Origin: Timburyella sp030842085 | GTDB taxonomy: Bacteria > Bacillota > Clostridia > Oscillospirales > Acutalibacteraceae | Direction of reading: 5' to 3' | DNA: 7,739 nt | Assembly (NCBI GenBank): GCA_030842085.1 | Contig: JAUUSE010000070.1 | Location: 1-7,739, forward strand | Shown here: positions 1-5,898 of the stretch, piece by piece | How positions within the stretch are numbered: the stretch's first letter is position 1 | Layout: each line of letters opens with the position of its first letter | Position numbers and translations under genes: made by a program | The notes under the pieces: model-generated | The model's input: the letters and a program-made list of their open reading frames with translations, nothing else | Databases searched by the model: none | What the model was told of the DNA's origin: nothing

Positions 1-11
1 ATTAGTATCGC

Positions 12-48
12 AAAATTTATCACTTAACATAATTTAGCGATAAATTTT
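12..48 (-). terminator. AT-rich 13-bp inverted repeat, possible weak terminator
   Basis: Arms at 12-24 and 36-48 pair over 13 positions (10 perfect AT-rich pairs, then one G-U and two more pairs) around an 11-nt loop. It begins 31 nt after the stop of the membrane-protein gene, on the side where its transcript should end. The minus-strand transcript has only UUUU at the end of the 3' arm and no longer U-tract, so termination is inferred from position and stem length. It could instead be a protein-binding dyad or an mRNA 3'-end stabiliser. Confidence 0.4.
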
Positions 49-79
49 CCGCTCTATCAGATTTAAAATATTAGCAAAT

Positions 80-625
80 TTATGCTCTTGCCGTCTTTTT
101 CTTTGCTTTAATCGGAGTTAAATAGCCTATTGCATAGGCAAAGCCAGCGACCGTAGGCATGAGCAGTGGGGTCAATGCCGATATAATAACATTTATAAAT
201 GAAACTTCCGAGAACATCTGTGACGACGGCATCAGCGCGGCGTAAAAGGTCACATAAGGAGTATTTATAAATCTGAACCAAGACGAAAATTCACCTGGTA
301 TAAGTCCGAACTTTGCAATTATAAGAAGTATAGATAATATTATAAGCGGAGACGAGGCTATCAATGCGGCAATAAGTCCTTTATAAGGCGAACTATGCAT
401 ATGTCCCGTATTAACTCTGTTTCTGTCGCGTTCACCTTCTTGGCGCACCTTTGCAAAAATAAGTGAATAGTAAATCACGCAGTTTATTATGAGCGTGAAA
501 AAGCGCGTCATCATGTTGTTAAAGCCTATGAGTATCGAAAATGACGTAAGAATACACATTACATGGCAAATCAGCTCTATTCCAAAAATTTTGCCTATAA
601 GGCTTAAAAAGTTCTTTTCTTTCAT
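80..625 (-). CDS. Hypothetical four-helix integral membrane protein, 181 aa
   Basis: I do not recognise the family. The protein shows four hydrophobic stretches, at about residues 12-35, 41-59, 83-106 and 143-169. A strongly charged loop (RQEGERDRNR, 61-70) joins helices 2 and 3, and a basic tail (KAKKK, 173-177) ends the protein. By the positive-inside rule both termini and the 61-82 loop would face the cytoplasm, with the 107-142 segment outside. There is no cleavable signal peptide and no obvious catalytic motif. The ATG at 625 is supported by GAGG at 633-636, 7 nt upstream. The gene follows a strong terminator and has its own candidate promoter, so it is probably transcribed apart from the purine genes and need not share their function. 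An antisense reading frame over its start (489-689) is not supported. Confidence 0.75.
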   Translation of the reverse strand: MKEKNFLSLIGKIFGIELICHVMCILTSFSILIGFNNMMTRFFTLIINCVIYYSLIFAKVRQEGERDRNRVNTGHMHSSPYKGLIAALIASSPLIILSILLIIAKFGLIPGEFSSWFRFINTPYVTFYAALMPSSQMFSEVSFINVIISALTPLLMPTVAGFAYAIGYLTPIKAKKKTARA

Positions 626-632
626 ATTTGCA

Positions 633-636
633 CCTC
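633..636 (-). promoter_or_regulatory. Ribosome-binding site of the membrane-protein gene
   Basis: The minus strand reads GTGAGGTGCAAAT before ATG. GAGG lies 7 nt from the start codon, which fixes the start at 625. Confidence 0.65.
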
Positions 637-693
637 ACGTTTTTCATCCAGCCAAAGCATTTATTTTAAGCAAACCGCTTTATAATTAAATTA

Positions 694-723
694 ATTATAG
701 CATATGTCTATATATCTTGACTA
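694..723 (-). promoter_or_regulatory. Candidate extended -10 promoter for the membrane-protein gene
   Basis: The minus strand carries TGCTATAAT (702-694), a consensus TATAAT with the extended TG motif. An 18-nt spacer separates it from a weak -35, TAGTCA (723-718). Transcription would start near 687, leaving a leader of about 60 nt before the GAGG site and ATG. The -10 is a perfect match and the -35 is poor, as is usual for extended -10 promoters. The call rests on sequence alone. Confidence 0.5.
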
Positions 724-759
724 TTGCAAATAACACTTTTGTGTAAACATATTCACCGT

Positions 760-782
760 TTGCCAAAAACATATTTTTGCAA
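760..782. repeat. Small bulged hairpin in the 626-923 spacer
   Basis: TTGC and AAAAA (760-763 and 765-769) pair with TTTTT and GCAA (774-782) around a CATA loop, with a one-base bulge at C764. It lies between the two candidate promoters of the downstream gene. Its role is unknown; chance formation in AT-rich DNA is possible. Confidence 0.3.
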
Positions 783-819
783 GCTTGAATGTTTCAAAAT
801 AAACAGCATCTCAAGTGAC

Positions 820-828
820 ATTATAACA
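820..828 (-). promoter_or_regulatory. Second possible extended -10 element upstream of the membrane-protein gene
   Basis: The minus strand reads TGTTATAAT (828-820), an extended -10. No good -35 is found at 16-18 nt (TGTGTT at 17). It lies just past the terminator of the preceding operon. If used, it would give a leader of about 190 nt for the membrane-protein gene. The rest of the 626-923 spacer shows no further gene. Confidence 0.3.
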
Positions 829-879
829 ATTTGTTTAACTTTAACACATTGCCTGATACTTTAAAAGTCTCAGTTTTAT

Positions 880-910
880 AAAAAATATGGGCAGACATAT
901 GCCTGCCCAT
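880..910 (-). terminator. Rho-independent terminator of the pur-PPIase unit
   Basis: On the minus strand ATGGGCAG (910-903) pairs perfectly with CTGCCCAT (894-887) around an 8-nt loop, GCATATGT. It is followed by A-TTTTTT (886-880), giving a G+C-containing stem plus a U-tract. It starts 13 nt after the PPIase stop codon. This is the only convincing intrinsic terminator in the window and marks the end of the transcription unit that includes purD. There is no T-run on the other side, so it is not bidirectional. Confidence 0.85.
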
Positions 911-923
911 CTAAGTTCATATT

Positions 924-1763
924 TTACTGGTAGATTTCTATAGCCGCGCTTTCAATTACTATGTCGTCCAGCGGCTTATCGCTTCTGTTGGTCAGTACGG
1001 ACGCTATCGAATTAACCACGTCCATGCCCTCAAATACCTGACCAAAAACAGTGTGCGCAACTGTGCTGTTCACATGATTATCCAGCCAATATGCACCGCC
1101 GTGCTCAATATAAAGCTGCTTTTCCGTTTCCGTCATGCCTGCGGTGTTATAAGTAGATGCTGCTGCATCTAAGTCGTCCATAGTTACCTGTGGACCCTGT
1201 ACTATAAAGAACTGGCTGCCGTTTGTATCAGGGCCTGCGTTGGCAGTCGATACTGCGCCGGTAAAATGCTGCAGATTGCGGTTTACCTCCGACTGATAAG
1301 CCTTGCCCCATACGCTTTTGCTGCCTTTGCCGTCATCTCCGCCCTGTATCATAAAGTCATTTATCACACGGTGGAAAGTCAGTCCGTTATAATATCCATT
1401 GCTTATCTGAGCCTTGAAATTCGCAACAGCCAGCGGCGCAGATTCTTCAAAAAGACGTATCTTTATCACGCCCTTGCTGGTATTCAGTACAGCTATTTCC
1501 TCACCGCTCTGCGGCAAATCGAACTGAAAACCCAGCTCGTCATCTGTGCGTGACCCGTTTTCACCCGGTTCGGTATAATATATATATTCTTCCTTACTTT
1601 CTGTATCCGATGAGTCATTATTTACTTTCTCACTTGATTGTCCGGAAACATTATAAAGCGGCCTTATATATGATGTAGTTTCTGCATTTCTTGAGCACCC
1701 TACAAATGCTATCGCCACTATTGCCGCGCAGGAAATTAACGCAATGATTTTTTTAATATTCAT
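924..1763 (-). CDS. Lipoprotein peptidyl-prolyl cis-trans isomerase, cyclophilin type
   Basis: This is a membrane-anchored foldase of 279 aa that should catalyse cis-trans isomerisation of X-Pro bonds outside the cytoplasmic membrane. Residues 1-22 form a lipoprotein signal peptide (NIKK, then a hydrophobic run) ending in the lipobox-like FVGC, with Cys23 the predicted lipidation site. Residues 24-85 are a polar Ser/Asn/Glu-rich linker. The cyclophilin domain covers about 88-279. Visible family motifs are FHRV (130-133, Arg132 the expected catalytic Arg), MIQGGD (138-143), GSQFFIVQG (182-190), WLD (226-228) and HTVFGQVFEG (237-246). Between GSQFFIVQG and the Trp motif lies an insertion of about 35 residues, longer than in minimal cyclophilins. 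ATG 1763 is chosen over GTG 1772 because AGAGG sits 8 nt before it and the signal peptide then begins normally. The gene starts 12 nt after the purD stop and is followed by the operon terminator. Confidence 0.93.
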   Translation of the reverse strand: MNIKKIIALISCAAIVAIAFVGCSRNAETTSYIRPLYNVSGQSSEKVNNDSSDTESKEEYIYYTEPGENGSRTDDELGFQFDLPQSGEEIAVLNTSKGVIKIRLFEESAPLAVANFKAQISNGYYNGLTFHRVINDFMIQGGDDGKGSKSVWGKAYQSEVNRNLQHFTGAVSTANAGPDTNGSQFFIVQGPQVTMDDLDAAASTYNTAGMTETEKQLYIEHGGAYWLDNHVNSTVAHTVFGQVFEGMDVVNSIASVLTNRSDKPLDDIVIESAAIEIYQ

Positions 1764-1771
1764 ATTTACCA

Positions 1772-1776
1772 CCTCT
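1772..1776 (-). promoter_or_regulatory. PPIase ribosome-binding site overlapping the purD stop
   Basis: The minus strand reads TGAGAGGTGGTAAATATG. The purD stop TGA shares its last base with AGAGG, which is 8 nt before the PPIase ATG. This favours ATG 1763 over the in-frame GTG at 1772 and suggests translational coupling with purD. Confidence 0.7.
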
Positions 1777-3038
1777 CAGCATTTTCCTATATCAGTGCGG
1801 AAATGCATGCCGTTAAAGCTGATTTTTCCAATATGAGCATATGCAATCTCCAATGCTTCGTCAACCGTCGGCGCCGTAGCGGTTATGCCGAGCACTCTGC
1901 CTGACGACGTCAAAAATCTTCCGTCGCTGAGCTTAGTTCCTGCGTGATATACCGTTACTCCCTCAGCTCCGCCGCTTTTATCAAGCCCCTTTATTATCAT
2001 GCCCTTTTCAAATTTGCCGGGATATCCGCCGGACGCCAGCACTACGCAGGCGGCGGCGCCGTTATCCCACTCTATATCTATTTCATCAAGCTTTTCATCA
2101 ATAACGGCGTTTATTATATCAACTAAGTCTGTCTTAAGACGCGGAATTACCACCTGTGTTTCGGGGTCGCCAAAGCGAGAGTTGTATTCAATTACCTTTG
2201 GACCATCGTCCGTCAGCATAAGCCCAAAATACAAGCAGCCTTTAAAGGAGCGCCCCTCTTCAGCCATAGCCCTAACTGTTGGTGCAAATATCTTTTCCAT
2301 GCAGATTTCAGCAATATCGTCGGTATAATAAGGATTAGGGCTTATTGTCCCCATTCCGCCGGTGTTCGGCCCGATATTGCCGTCAAACACACGCTTAAAG
2401 TCCATTGAAGATACCATGGGCTTAACGGTTTTGCCGTCGCAGAAAGCTAACACCGATACCTCCGGCCCGGTAATATACTGCTCAATGACTATCCTGCTGC
2501 CTGATTCGCCGAAAATTTTGTCCTCCATAAGCGAAGATATTGCCGTTTCCGCCTCGGACATGCTCTGCGCTATTATAACGCCCTTGCCGAAAGCCAGACC
2601 GTCCGCTTTTATAACGGTGGGAAATTCATTTTTGCTCTTTATATATTCCAGCGCCGCCTGCGGATTGTCAAACACTTCATAGCCCGCCGTAGGTATTCCA
2701 TATTTTTTCATAAGATTTTTTGCAAATACCTTGCTGGCCTCAATCTGCGCCGCTGCTTTAGTAGGTCCAAACGCGCGTATTCCCTCTGCTTCAAGCTCAT
2801 CAACCATGCCGTCTGCCAGCGGATTATCCGGTGCAACAAACACAAGGTCGACATTCTCACGCTTTGCGAGCTTAACCATGCCGGATATGTCCTCTGCCGA
2901 CACATCAAAGCAGCGTGCATCGCAGGCTATTCCGCCGTTGCCGGGTGCGCATATTATTTCAGGAGCATATCTGCTCTCCTTCAGCTTTTTTATGAGCGCA
3001 TGCTCGCGGCCGCCGCCGCCCACCATCAATATCTTCAT
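1776..3038 (-). CDS. purD: Phosphoribosylamine-glycine ligase (GAR synthetase)
   Basis: PurD joins 5-phosphoribosylamine and glycine with ATP to give GAR, the second step of IMP synthesis; it is a cytoplasmic ATP-grasp enzyme. From the ATG at 3038 the protein is 420 aa, the usual family length. Visible motifs in order: GGGGREHAL (7-15, N-terminal Rossmann-like domain), APGNGG (31-36), FGPTKAAAQIEASK (90-103), KADGLAFGKGV (144-154, ATP-grasp), GPEVSVLAF (191-199), GPNTGGMG (223-230), EYNSRFGDPETQ (284-295, metal/ATP site) and the C-terminal SSGRVLGITA (378-387). An upstream ATG at 3071 would add 11 basic residues not expected in the family. AGGAA at 3046-3050 lies 7 nt from ATG 3038 and supports the shorter form. 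It follows purH after a 367-nt gap and is tightly followed by the PPIase gene. Confidence 0.97.
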   Translation of the reverse strand: MKILMVGGGGREHALIKKLKESRYAPEIICAPGNGGIACDARCFDVSAEDISGMVKLAKRENVDLVFVAPDNPLADGMVDELEAEGIRAFGPTKAAAQIEASKVFAKNLMKKYGIPTAGYEVFDNPQAALEYIKSKNEFPTVIKADGLAFGKGVIIAQSMSEAETAISSLMEDKIFGESGSRIVIEQYITGPEVSVLAFCDGKTVKPMVSSMDFKRVFDGNIGPNTGGMGTISPNPYYTDDIAEICMEKIFAPTVRAMAEEGRSFKGCLYFGLMLTDDGPKVIEYNSRFGDPETQVVIPRLKTDLVDIINAVIDEKLDEIDIEWDNGAAACVVLASGGYPGKFEKGMIIKGLDKSGGAEGVTVYHAGTKLSDGRFLTSSGRVLGITATAPTVDEALEIAYAHIGKISFNGMHFRTDIGKC

Positions 3039-3045
3039 TTTTCGC

Positions 3046-3050
3046 TTCCT
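3046..3050 (-). promoter_or_regulatory. purD ribosome-binding site
   Basis: The minus strand reads GGAAGGAAGCGAAAA before ATG. AGGAA ends 7 nt upstream of ATG 3038 and places the purD start there rather than at the in-frame ATG at 3071. Confidence 0.7.
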
Positions 3051-3121
3051 TCCATTTCTTTCAAAATGCATTTAAAAACGCCTTATTGCGCCGGCACATT
3101 TTTTAACATAAAAGTCCAATT

Positions 3122-3137
3122 TATTGCCGACGCAATA
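3122..3137 (-). repeat. 6-bp stem, 4-nt loop hairpin upstream of purD
   Basis: On the minus strand TATTGC (3137-3132) pairs with GCAATA (3127-3122) around the loop GTCG. No U-tract follows, so it is not an intrinsic terminator. It lies about 85 nt before the purD start. Confidence 0.45.
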
Positions 3138-3164
3138 CGCTGTTAAAAGTTAGAAACCGCAAAT

Positions 3165-3194
3165 ATTATAAAGACAAAGCAGCTTGTGCAGCAA
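3165..3194 (-). promoter_or_regulatory. Possible internal promoter for purD-PPIase
   Basis: A perfect TATAAT (3170-3165) lies 18 nt downstream of TTGCTG (3194-3189), a weak -35. Transcription would start near 3158 and leave about 120 nt of leader carrying the 3122-3137 hairpin. It would allow purD and the PPIase gene to be expressed apart from purE-H. A TATAAT by chance in AT-rich spacer DNA is a real alternative. Confidence 0.3.
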
Positions 3195-3216
3195 ACGGCA
3201 AAGAATATAGCGCTAA

Positions 3217-3238
3217 GATACGCATTTTCAAGCGTATC
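3217..3238 (-). repeat. 7-bp stem, 8-nt loop hairpin in the purH-purD spacer
   Basis: GATACGC (3238-3232, minus strand) pairs perfectly with GCGTATC (3223-3217) around TTGAAAAT. It is not followed by a U-tract. It may be an mRNA processing or stabilising structure; no function can be read from the sequence. Confidence 0.45.
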
Positions 3239-3385
3239 AGCTGCATATTTTGACAGATATTTTCACACCAATCGCCAACGCAGCGTTATAATCAGCTTCA
3301 TGCATTCCTGCCGATTAATTAAACTATACATAGATATCCTGCAGCTGATTTTCATCGCTCTACAGCTACTTTAAGAAATCCTACC

Positions 3386-3401
3386 CTGCTGTACTGCTGT
3401 A
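3386..3401 (-). repeat. Tandem duplicate of an 8-bp unit after purH
   Basis: TACAGCAG occurs twice in direct succession on the minus strand, starting 4 nt after the purH stop codon. Two copies only; probably replication slippage. Confidence 0.5.
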
Positions 3402-3405
3402 AAAA

Positions 3406-4956
3406 TTAGTGCTTAAAGTGCCTCATGCCGGTGAATACCATCGCTATGCCGGCTTCGTTGCAGGCCTTAATTGAGTCCTCATCTCTTATAGAGCCGCCCG
3501 GCTGGATTATAGCCGTAATGCCGGCTTCCGCCGCGGCCTTTACGCAGTCGTCAAACGGGAAGAAAGCGTCCGACGCCATTACCGAGCCTGCGGCAGCGCC
3601 GTTTGAGTATTTTATAGCAAGCTCCAGCGCGGTGATGCGGTTGGTTTGTCCGGGGCCTATTCCTACAGTGCGGTTGCCCTTAGCCAACGCAATACCGTTG
3701 GATTTTACATGCTTTACTACCTTCCATGCAAATTTGAGCTGCTTTAGCTCTTCTTCCGTCGGGCAGCGCTCGGTTACGCACTTAAGCTCGTCCTCATTGA
3801 GCAGCTTTGTATCAAGCTCCTGTACAAGCAGACCGCCGGCCACTTTTTTCATGTCAAGCGTTTCCGGCGAGTTTTTGCGCGCCGCCGCCGGAAGTTTAAG
3901 CAGTCGTATATTCTTCTTTTTAGTGAGTATCTCCAGCGCATCCTGCTCAAAATCGGGCGCTATTATTATTTCGAGGAATATTTTCGCAAGCTCCTCTGCC
4001 GTTGCCTTGTCGACAGGACGGTTGAGCGCAACTATGCCGCCGAATATCGATACGGGGTCTGACTCATAAGCGTTCATATACGCCTCATATATTGTCTCGC
4101 CTATGCCTACGCCGCATGGATTTGCGTGCTTTACAGCAACCGCCGTCGGCATCTCGTCGCCAAACTCTTTGAGTACGTCGAGCGCGCCGTTTGCGTCATT
4201 TATGTTATTGTAAGAAAGCTCTTTGCCGTGAAGCTGCTCCGCCGCCGGAAGAGTATTGTCGGCAGCGTCTATCTCCTTGTAAAACGCCGCCTTTTGATGC
4301 GGATTTTCGCCGTATCTCATTTCCTGCACCTTTTCATATGTGCGGGTAAAGTTCTCCTCAAACGGAGAGTCACCGCGCTGCTTGCGCATATATTCTGCAA
4401 TCATTGCGTCATATGCGGCGGTGTGGTTAAAGACCTTGCCGCTCAGGCGGAACTTTGTCTCTTTAGATACTTCGCCATTTTCCTTATATTCGTTTATAAC
4501 CGTGCCATAGTCGGCCGGGTCGACGATAACGCATACGTCCTGCCAGTTTTTCGCAGCCGAGCGTATCATTGTCGGACCGCCGATGTCTATGTTCTCTACC
4601 GCTTCCTCAAGCGTTACGCCGGGCTTTAATATAGTGCTTTTAAAGGGATATAAGTTCACAGCAACTACATCTATGGGCTGCGCGCCTATTTCCTCAAGCT
4701 GACGCATATGCTCTTCATTAGACCTCATGGCCAAAATACCGGCGTGTATAAGCGGATGCAGCGTTTTTACCCTGCCGTCAAGGCATTCTGGGTAAGATGT
4801 AATGTCGGATATGCCTATAACGTCAATTCCGGCGTCGGTCAGCGCTTTGGCAGTACCTCCGGTGGAGATTATTTCGAAGCCCAAGTCCTTAAGCCCCTTT
4901 GCAAATTCTACTACTCCGGTTTTGTCAGATACGCTTATTATAGCTCTCTTTTTCAT
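3406..4956 (-). CDS. purH: Bifunctional AICAR formyltransferase / IMP cyclohydrolase
   Basis: PurH formylates AICAR with 10-formyl-THF and closes FAICAR to IMP, the last two steps of the pathway. The protein is 516 aa, normal for the bifunctional enzyme. The N-terminal IMP cyclohydrolase (MGS-like) domain shows AIISVSDKTG (5-14), STGGTAK (31-37), SDITSYPECLDGRVKTLHP (50-68), NLYPF (101-105) and ENIDIGGPTMIRSAAKN (121-137). The C-terminal transformylase domain shows MRYGENPHQ (213-221), ELSYNNINDANGA (246-258), VKHANPCGVG (275-284, with Lys276-His277 the expected catalytic pair), FGGIVALN (305-312), GIGPGQTNR (432-440) and SDAFFPFDD (462-470). The end is the family's usual FTGMRHFKH. ATG 4956 follows AGGGG at 4964-4968 by 7 nt. 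The gene sits 201 nt after purN. Long plus-strand frames over it (for example 3425-4069) are antisense shadows. Confidence 0.98.
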   Translation of the reverse strand: MKKRAIISVSDKTGVVEFAKGLKDLGFEIISTGGTAKALTDAGIDVIGISDITSYPECLDGRVKTLHPLIHAGILAMRSNEEHMRQLEEIGAQPIDVVAVNLYPFKSTILKPGVTLEEAVENIDIGGPTMIRSAAKNWQDVCVIVDPADYGTVINEYKENGEVSKETKFRLSGKVFNHTAAYDAMIAEYMRKQRGDSPFEENFTRTYEKVQEMRYGENPHQKAAFYKEIDAADNTLPAAEQLHGKELSYNNINDANGALDVLKEFGDEMPTAVAVKHANPCGVGIGETIYEAYMNAYESDPVSIFGGIVALNRPVDKATAEELAKIFLEIIIAPDFEQDALEILTKKKNIRLLKLPAAARKNSPETLDMKKVAGGLLVQELDTKLLNEDELKCVTERCPTEEELKQLKFAWKVVKHVKSNGIALAKGNRTVGIGPGQTNRITALELAIKYSNGAAAGSVMASDAFFPFDDCVKAAAEAGITAIIQPGGSIRDEDSIKACNEAGIAMVFTGMRHFKH

Positions 4957-4963
4957 ATATGTT

Positions 4964-4968
4964 CCCCT
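4964..4968 (-). promoter_or_regulatory. purH ribosome-binding site
   Basis: The minus strand reads GGGAAGGGGAACATAT before ATG. AGGGG lies 7 nt upstream of the start at 4956. Confidence 0.65.
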
Positions 4969-4973
4969 TCCCG

Positions 4974-4990
4974 TGCGGTACTACGCCGCA
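4974..4990 (-). repeat. Short hairpin just upstream of the purH ribosome-binding site
   Basis: TGCGG (4990-4986, minus strand) pairs with CCGCA (4978-4974) around a 7-nt loop, ending 5 nt before the GGAAGGGG region. It leaves the Shine-Dalgarno site exposed. It could influence purH translation, or be chance. Confidence 0.35.
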
Positions 4991-5050
4991 TGTTTTATTA
5001 TTTAGTCAGCAAAGTGATATTACACAAGCTGCTCAATTTATATCTCTTAA

Positions 5051-5079
5051 TGCTTATTTAAAGCTCTTTTAAATAAGCA
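5051..5079 (-). repeat. Perfect 12-bp inverted repeat with 5-nt loop, purN-purH spacer
   Basis: TGCTTATTTAAA (5079-5068, minus strand) pairs perfectly with TTTAAATAAGCA (5062-5051) around AGAGC. This is the longest perfect stem in the window. It lies about 80 nt after the purN stop and 95 nt before purH. No U-tract follows on the minus strand, and none follows the mirror stem on the plus strand, so it is not a classical terminator. Candidate roles are an mRNA processing or stability stem that sets different levels of purN and purH, or a DNA operator. Confidence 0.65.
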
Positions 5080-5157
5080 AGCATATCGCCCGATAGGATA
5101 AATCTGACGCTTACGTCTGCAAGCAGAGCGAATGAAGCAACAATCCGCTTTAAAGCA

Positions 5158-5784
5158 TTATGGATTTATAACAGCAATATTGCCTTTTACCGTAATTTTG
5201 TCCTCGCAGAACTTGCTGACCGCAAGCGGCAGCAGTACATGCTCGCACTCGCGCATCACGCGCTTTTGCAACGTTTCAGGAGTGTCATCCTCCATTACCT
5301 CCACCGCGCGCTGCATAAGTATTGGGCCGCCGTCGGCTATTTCGTTTACAAGATGCACCGTCGCACCCGTCAGCTTTACGCCGCGGCTCAGCGCCGCCTC
5401 GTGTACCTTAAGCCCGTAAAAGCCTTTGCCGCAAAACGAAGGTATCAAAGACGGATGAACGTTTATAATACGGTTTTTGTATTCGGATATAACTGTATCT
5501 CCTAAAATGGTTAAAAATCCGGCCAGCACGATTAAATCTATATCATGCTCTTTAAGCGCATCAAGCAAATCCGCGTCGAAGTCCGCCTGCAAGGCATATT
5601 TCTTCCGCTCAAGGACAATAGATTTTATGCCCGCCTTTTCCGCTCGCTCCAGCGCATAAACGCCAGGACGGCTCGATATAACAAGCGTTATTTCGCCGTT
5701 TTTTATTATTCCGTCACTTTCAGCGTCAATAAGCGCCTGAAGATTTGTCCCGCCGCCGGATACGAGCACGGCTATTTTTTTCAA
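5158..5784 (-). CDS. purN: Phosphoribosylglycinamide formyltransferase (GAR transformylase), TTG start
   Basis: PurN transfers a formyl group from 10-formyl-THF to GAR, giving FGAR, in the cytoplasm. With the chosen start it is 208 aa, the usual length. The protein begins LKKIAVLVSGGGTNLQAL (phosphate-binding SGGGTNL loop). Further motifs are LAGFLTIL (87-94), NVHPSLIPSF (108-117) and the segment ending NEIADGGPI (147-155). Asn108, His110 and Asp151 match the catalytic Asn-His-Asp trio of E. coli PurN. No in-frame ATG exists before the first beta strand, and an in-frame TAA lies directly before TTG 5811. TTG 5784 is preferred over TTG 5811 or 5793 because the protein then begins like other PurN (Leu/Met-Lys-Lys) and GGGG lies 9 nt upstream. 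It is flanked by a 313-nt gap from purM and a 201-nt gap to purH. Confidence 0.95.
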   Translation of the reverse strand: MKKIAVLVSGGGTNLQALIDAESDGIIKNGEITLVISSRPGVYALERAEKAGIKSIVLERKKYALQADFDADLLDALKEHDIDLIVLAGFLTILGDTVISEYKNRIINVHPSLIPSFCGKGFYGLKVHEAALSRGVKLTGATVHLVNEIADGGPILMQRAVEVMEDDTPETLQKRVMRECEHVLLPLAVSKFCEDKITVKGNIAVINP

Positions 5785-5793
5785 AGCTATCAA

Positions 5794-5797
5794 CCCC
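5794..5797 (-). promoter_or_regulatory. Weak purN ribosome-binding site before a TTG start
   Basis: The minus strand reads ACGGGGTTGATAGC before TTG 5784. GGGG is the only G-rich stretch in range, at 9 nt. It is weaker than the site of every other gene here, in keeping with low PurN synthesis. Confidence 0.45.
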
Positions 5798-5810
5798 GTA
5801 ATATATAACA

Positions 5811-5838
5811 ATTATGGATTTAGTTTTCATTCACTCAA
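5811..5838 (-). promoter_or_regulatory. Possible purN promoter
   Basis: TTGAGT (5838-5833) and CATAAT (5816-5811) on the minus strand are spaced 16 nt apart and match sigma-A boxes at 4/6 and 5/6. The start would be near 5804, leaving a leader of about 20 nt. Low confidence because AT-rich spacers yield such matches often. Confidence 0.28.
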
Positions 5839-5844
5839 AATTCC

Positions 5845-5873
5845 GCCGGCCGAAAAAATGTATATCAGCCGGT
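5845..5873 (-). repeat. G+C-rich dyad in the purM-purN spacer
   Basis: CCGGC (5872-5868, minus strand) pairs with GCCGG (5850-5846), with a possible G-U extension, around a 17-nt loop containing TTTTTT. It is the first of three adjacent dyads. Confidence 0.4.
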
Positions 5874-5879
5874 CGTTCT

Positions 5880-5893
5880 GCAAACGCTTTTGC
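5880..5893. promoter_or_regulatory. LacI-family-like imperfect operator
   Basis: GCAAA-CGCT-TTTGC (plus strand) is an inverted repeat with 5-bp arms around 4 nt and a central CG. It recalls operators of LacI-family regulators: E. coli PurR sites are GCAAACGTTTGC-like, and CcpA cre sites are TGNAANCGN-like. The spacer is 2 nt longer than a PurR site, and three defined cre positions mismatch, so this is a resemblance only. Confidence 0.25.
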
Positions 5894-5898
5894 TGATT

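Larger units (their letters stand above)
3039..3405. other. 367-nt purH-purD spacer without a supported gene
   Basis: No reading frame here has both a ribosome-binding site and a convincing composition. The minus strand holds a 26-codon hydrophobic frame (3246-3166) and a 30-codon frame, neither with a Shine-Dalgarno site. The plus strand has a 62-codon GTG frame (3186-3374), also without one. The spacer does hold two perfect-stem hairpins (3122-3137, 3217-3238), a tandem 8-bp repeat (3386-3401) and a possible promoter (3165-3194). It most likely acts as an intercistronic leader for purD. Confidence 0.6.

Noticed and set aside
736..745. A small ACAC-TTTT-GTGT-type hairpin near the membrane-protein promoter
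   Set aside because: A four-base-pair stem is expected by chance in AT-rich DNA and has no supporting context.
3086..3107. A terminator-like GCC...GGC followed by TTTTT upstream of purD (minus strand)
   Set aside because: Only three base pairs form around a 10-nt loop; too weak to call a terminator.
3166..3246. A 26-codon minus-strand hydrophobic frame, as a possible leader peptide for purD
   Set aside because: No ribosome-binding site precedes it, its end overlaps the possible TATAAT, and it has no run of regulatory codons or coupled terminator that would indicate attenuation.
3186..3374. A 62-codon plus-strand frame in the purH-purD spacer
   Set aside because: It begins with GTG without a ribosome-binding site, runs against all neighbouring genes, and shows no recognisable pattern.
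3425..4069. A 214-codon plus-strand open frame
   Set aside because: It lies wholly antisense to purH, is low-complexity in Ser/Ala, and has no ribosome-binding site. It arises from the codon bias of purH.
5051..5079. Calling the perfect 12-bp stem an intrinsic terminator
   Set aside because: Neither strand has a T-run after the stem, and purH continues the pathway downstream; it is reported as an inverted repeat instead.
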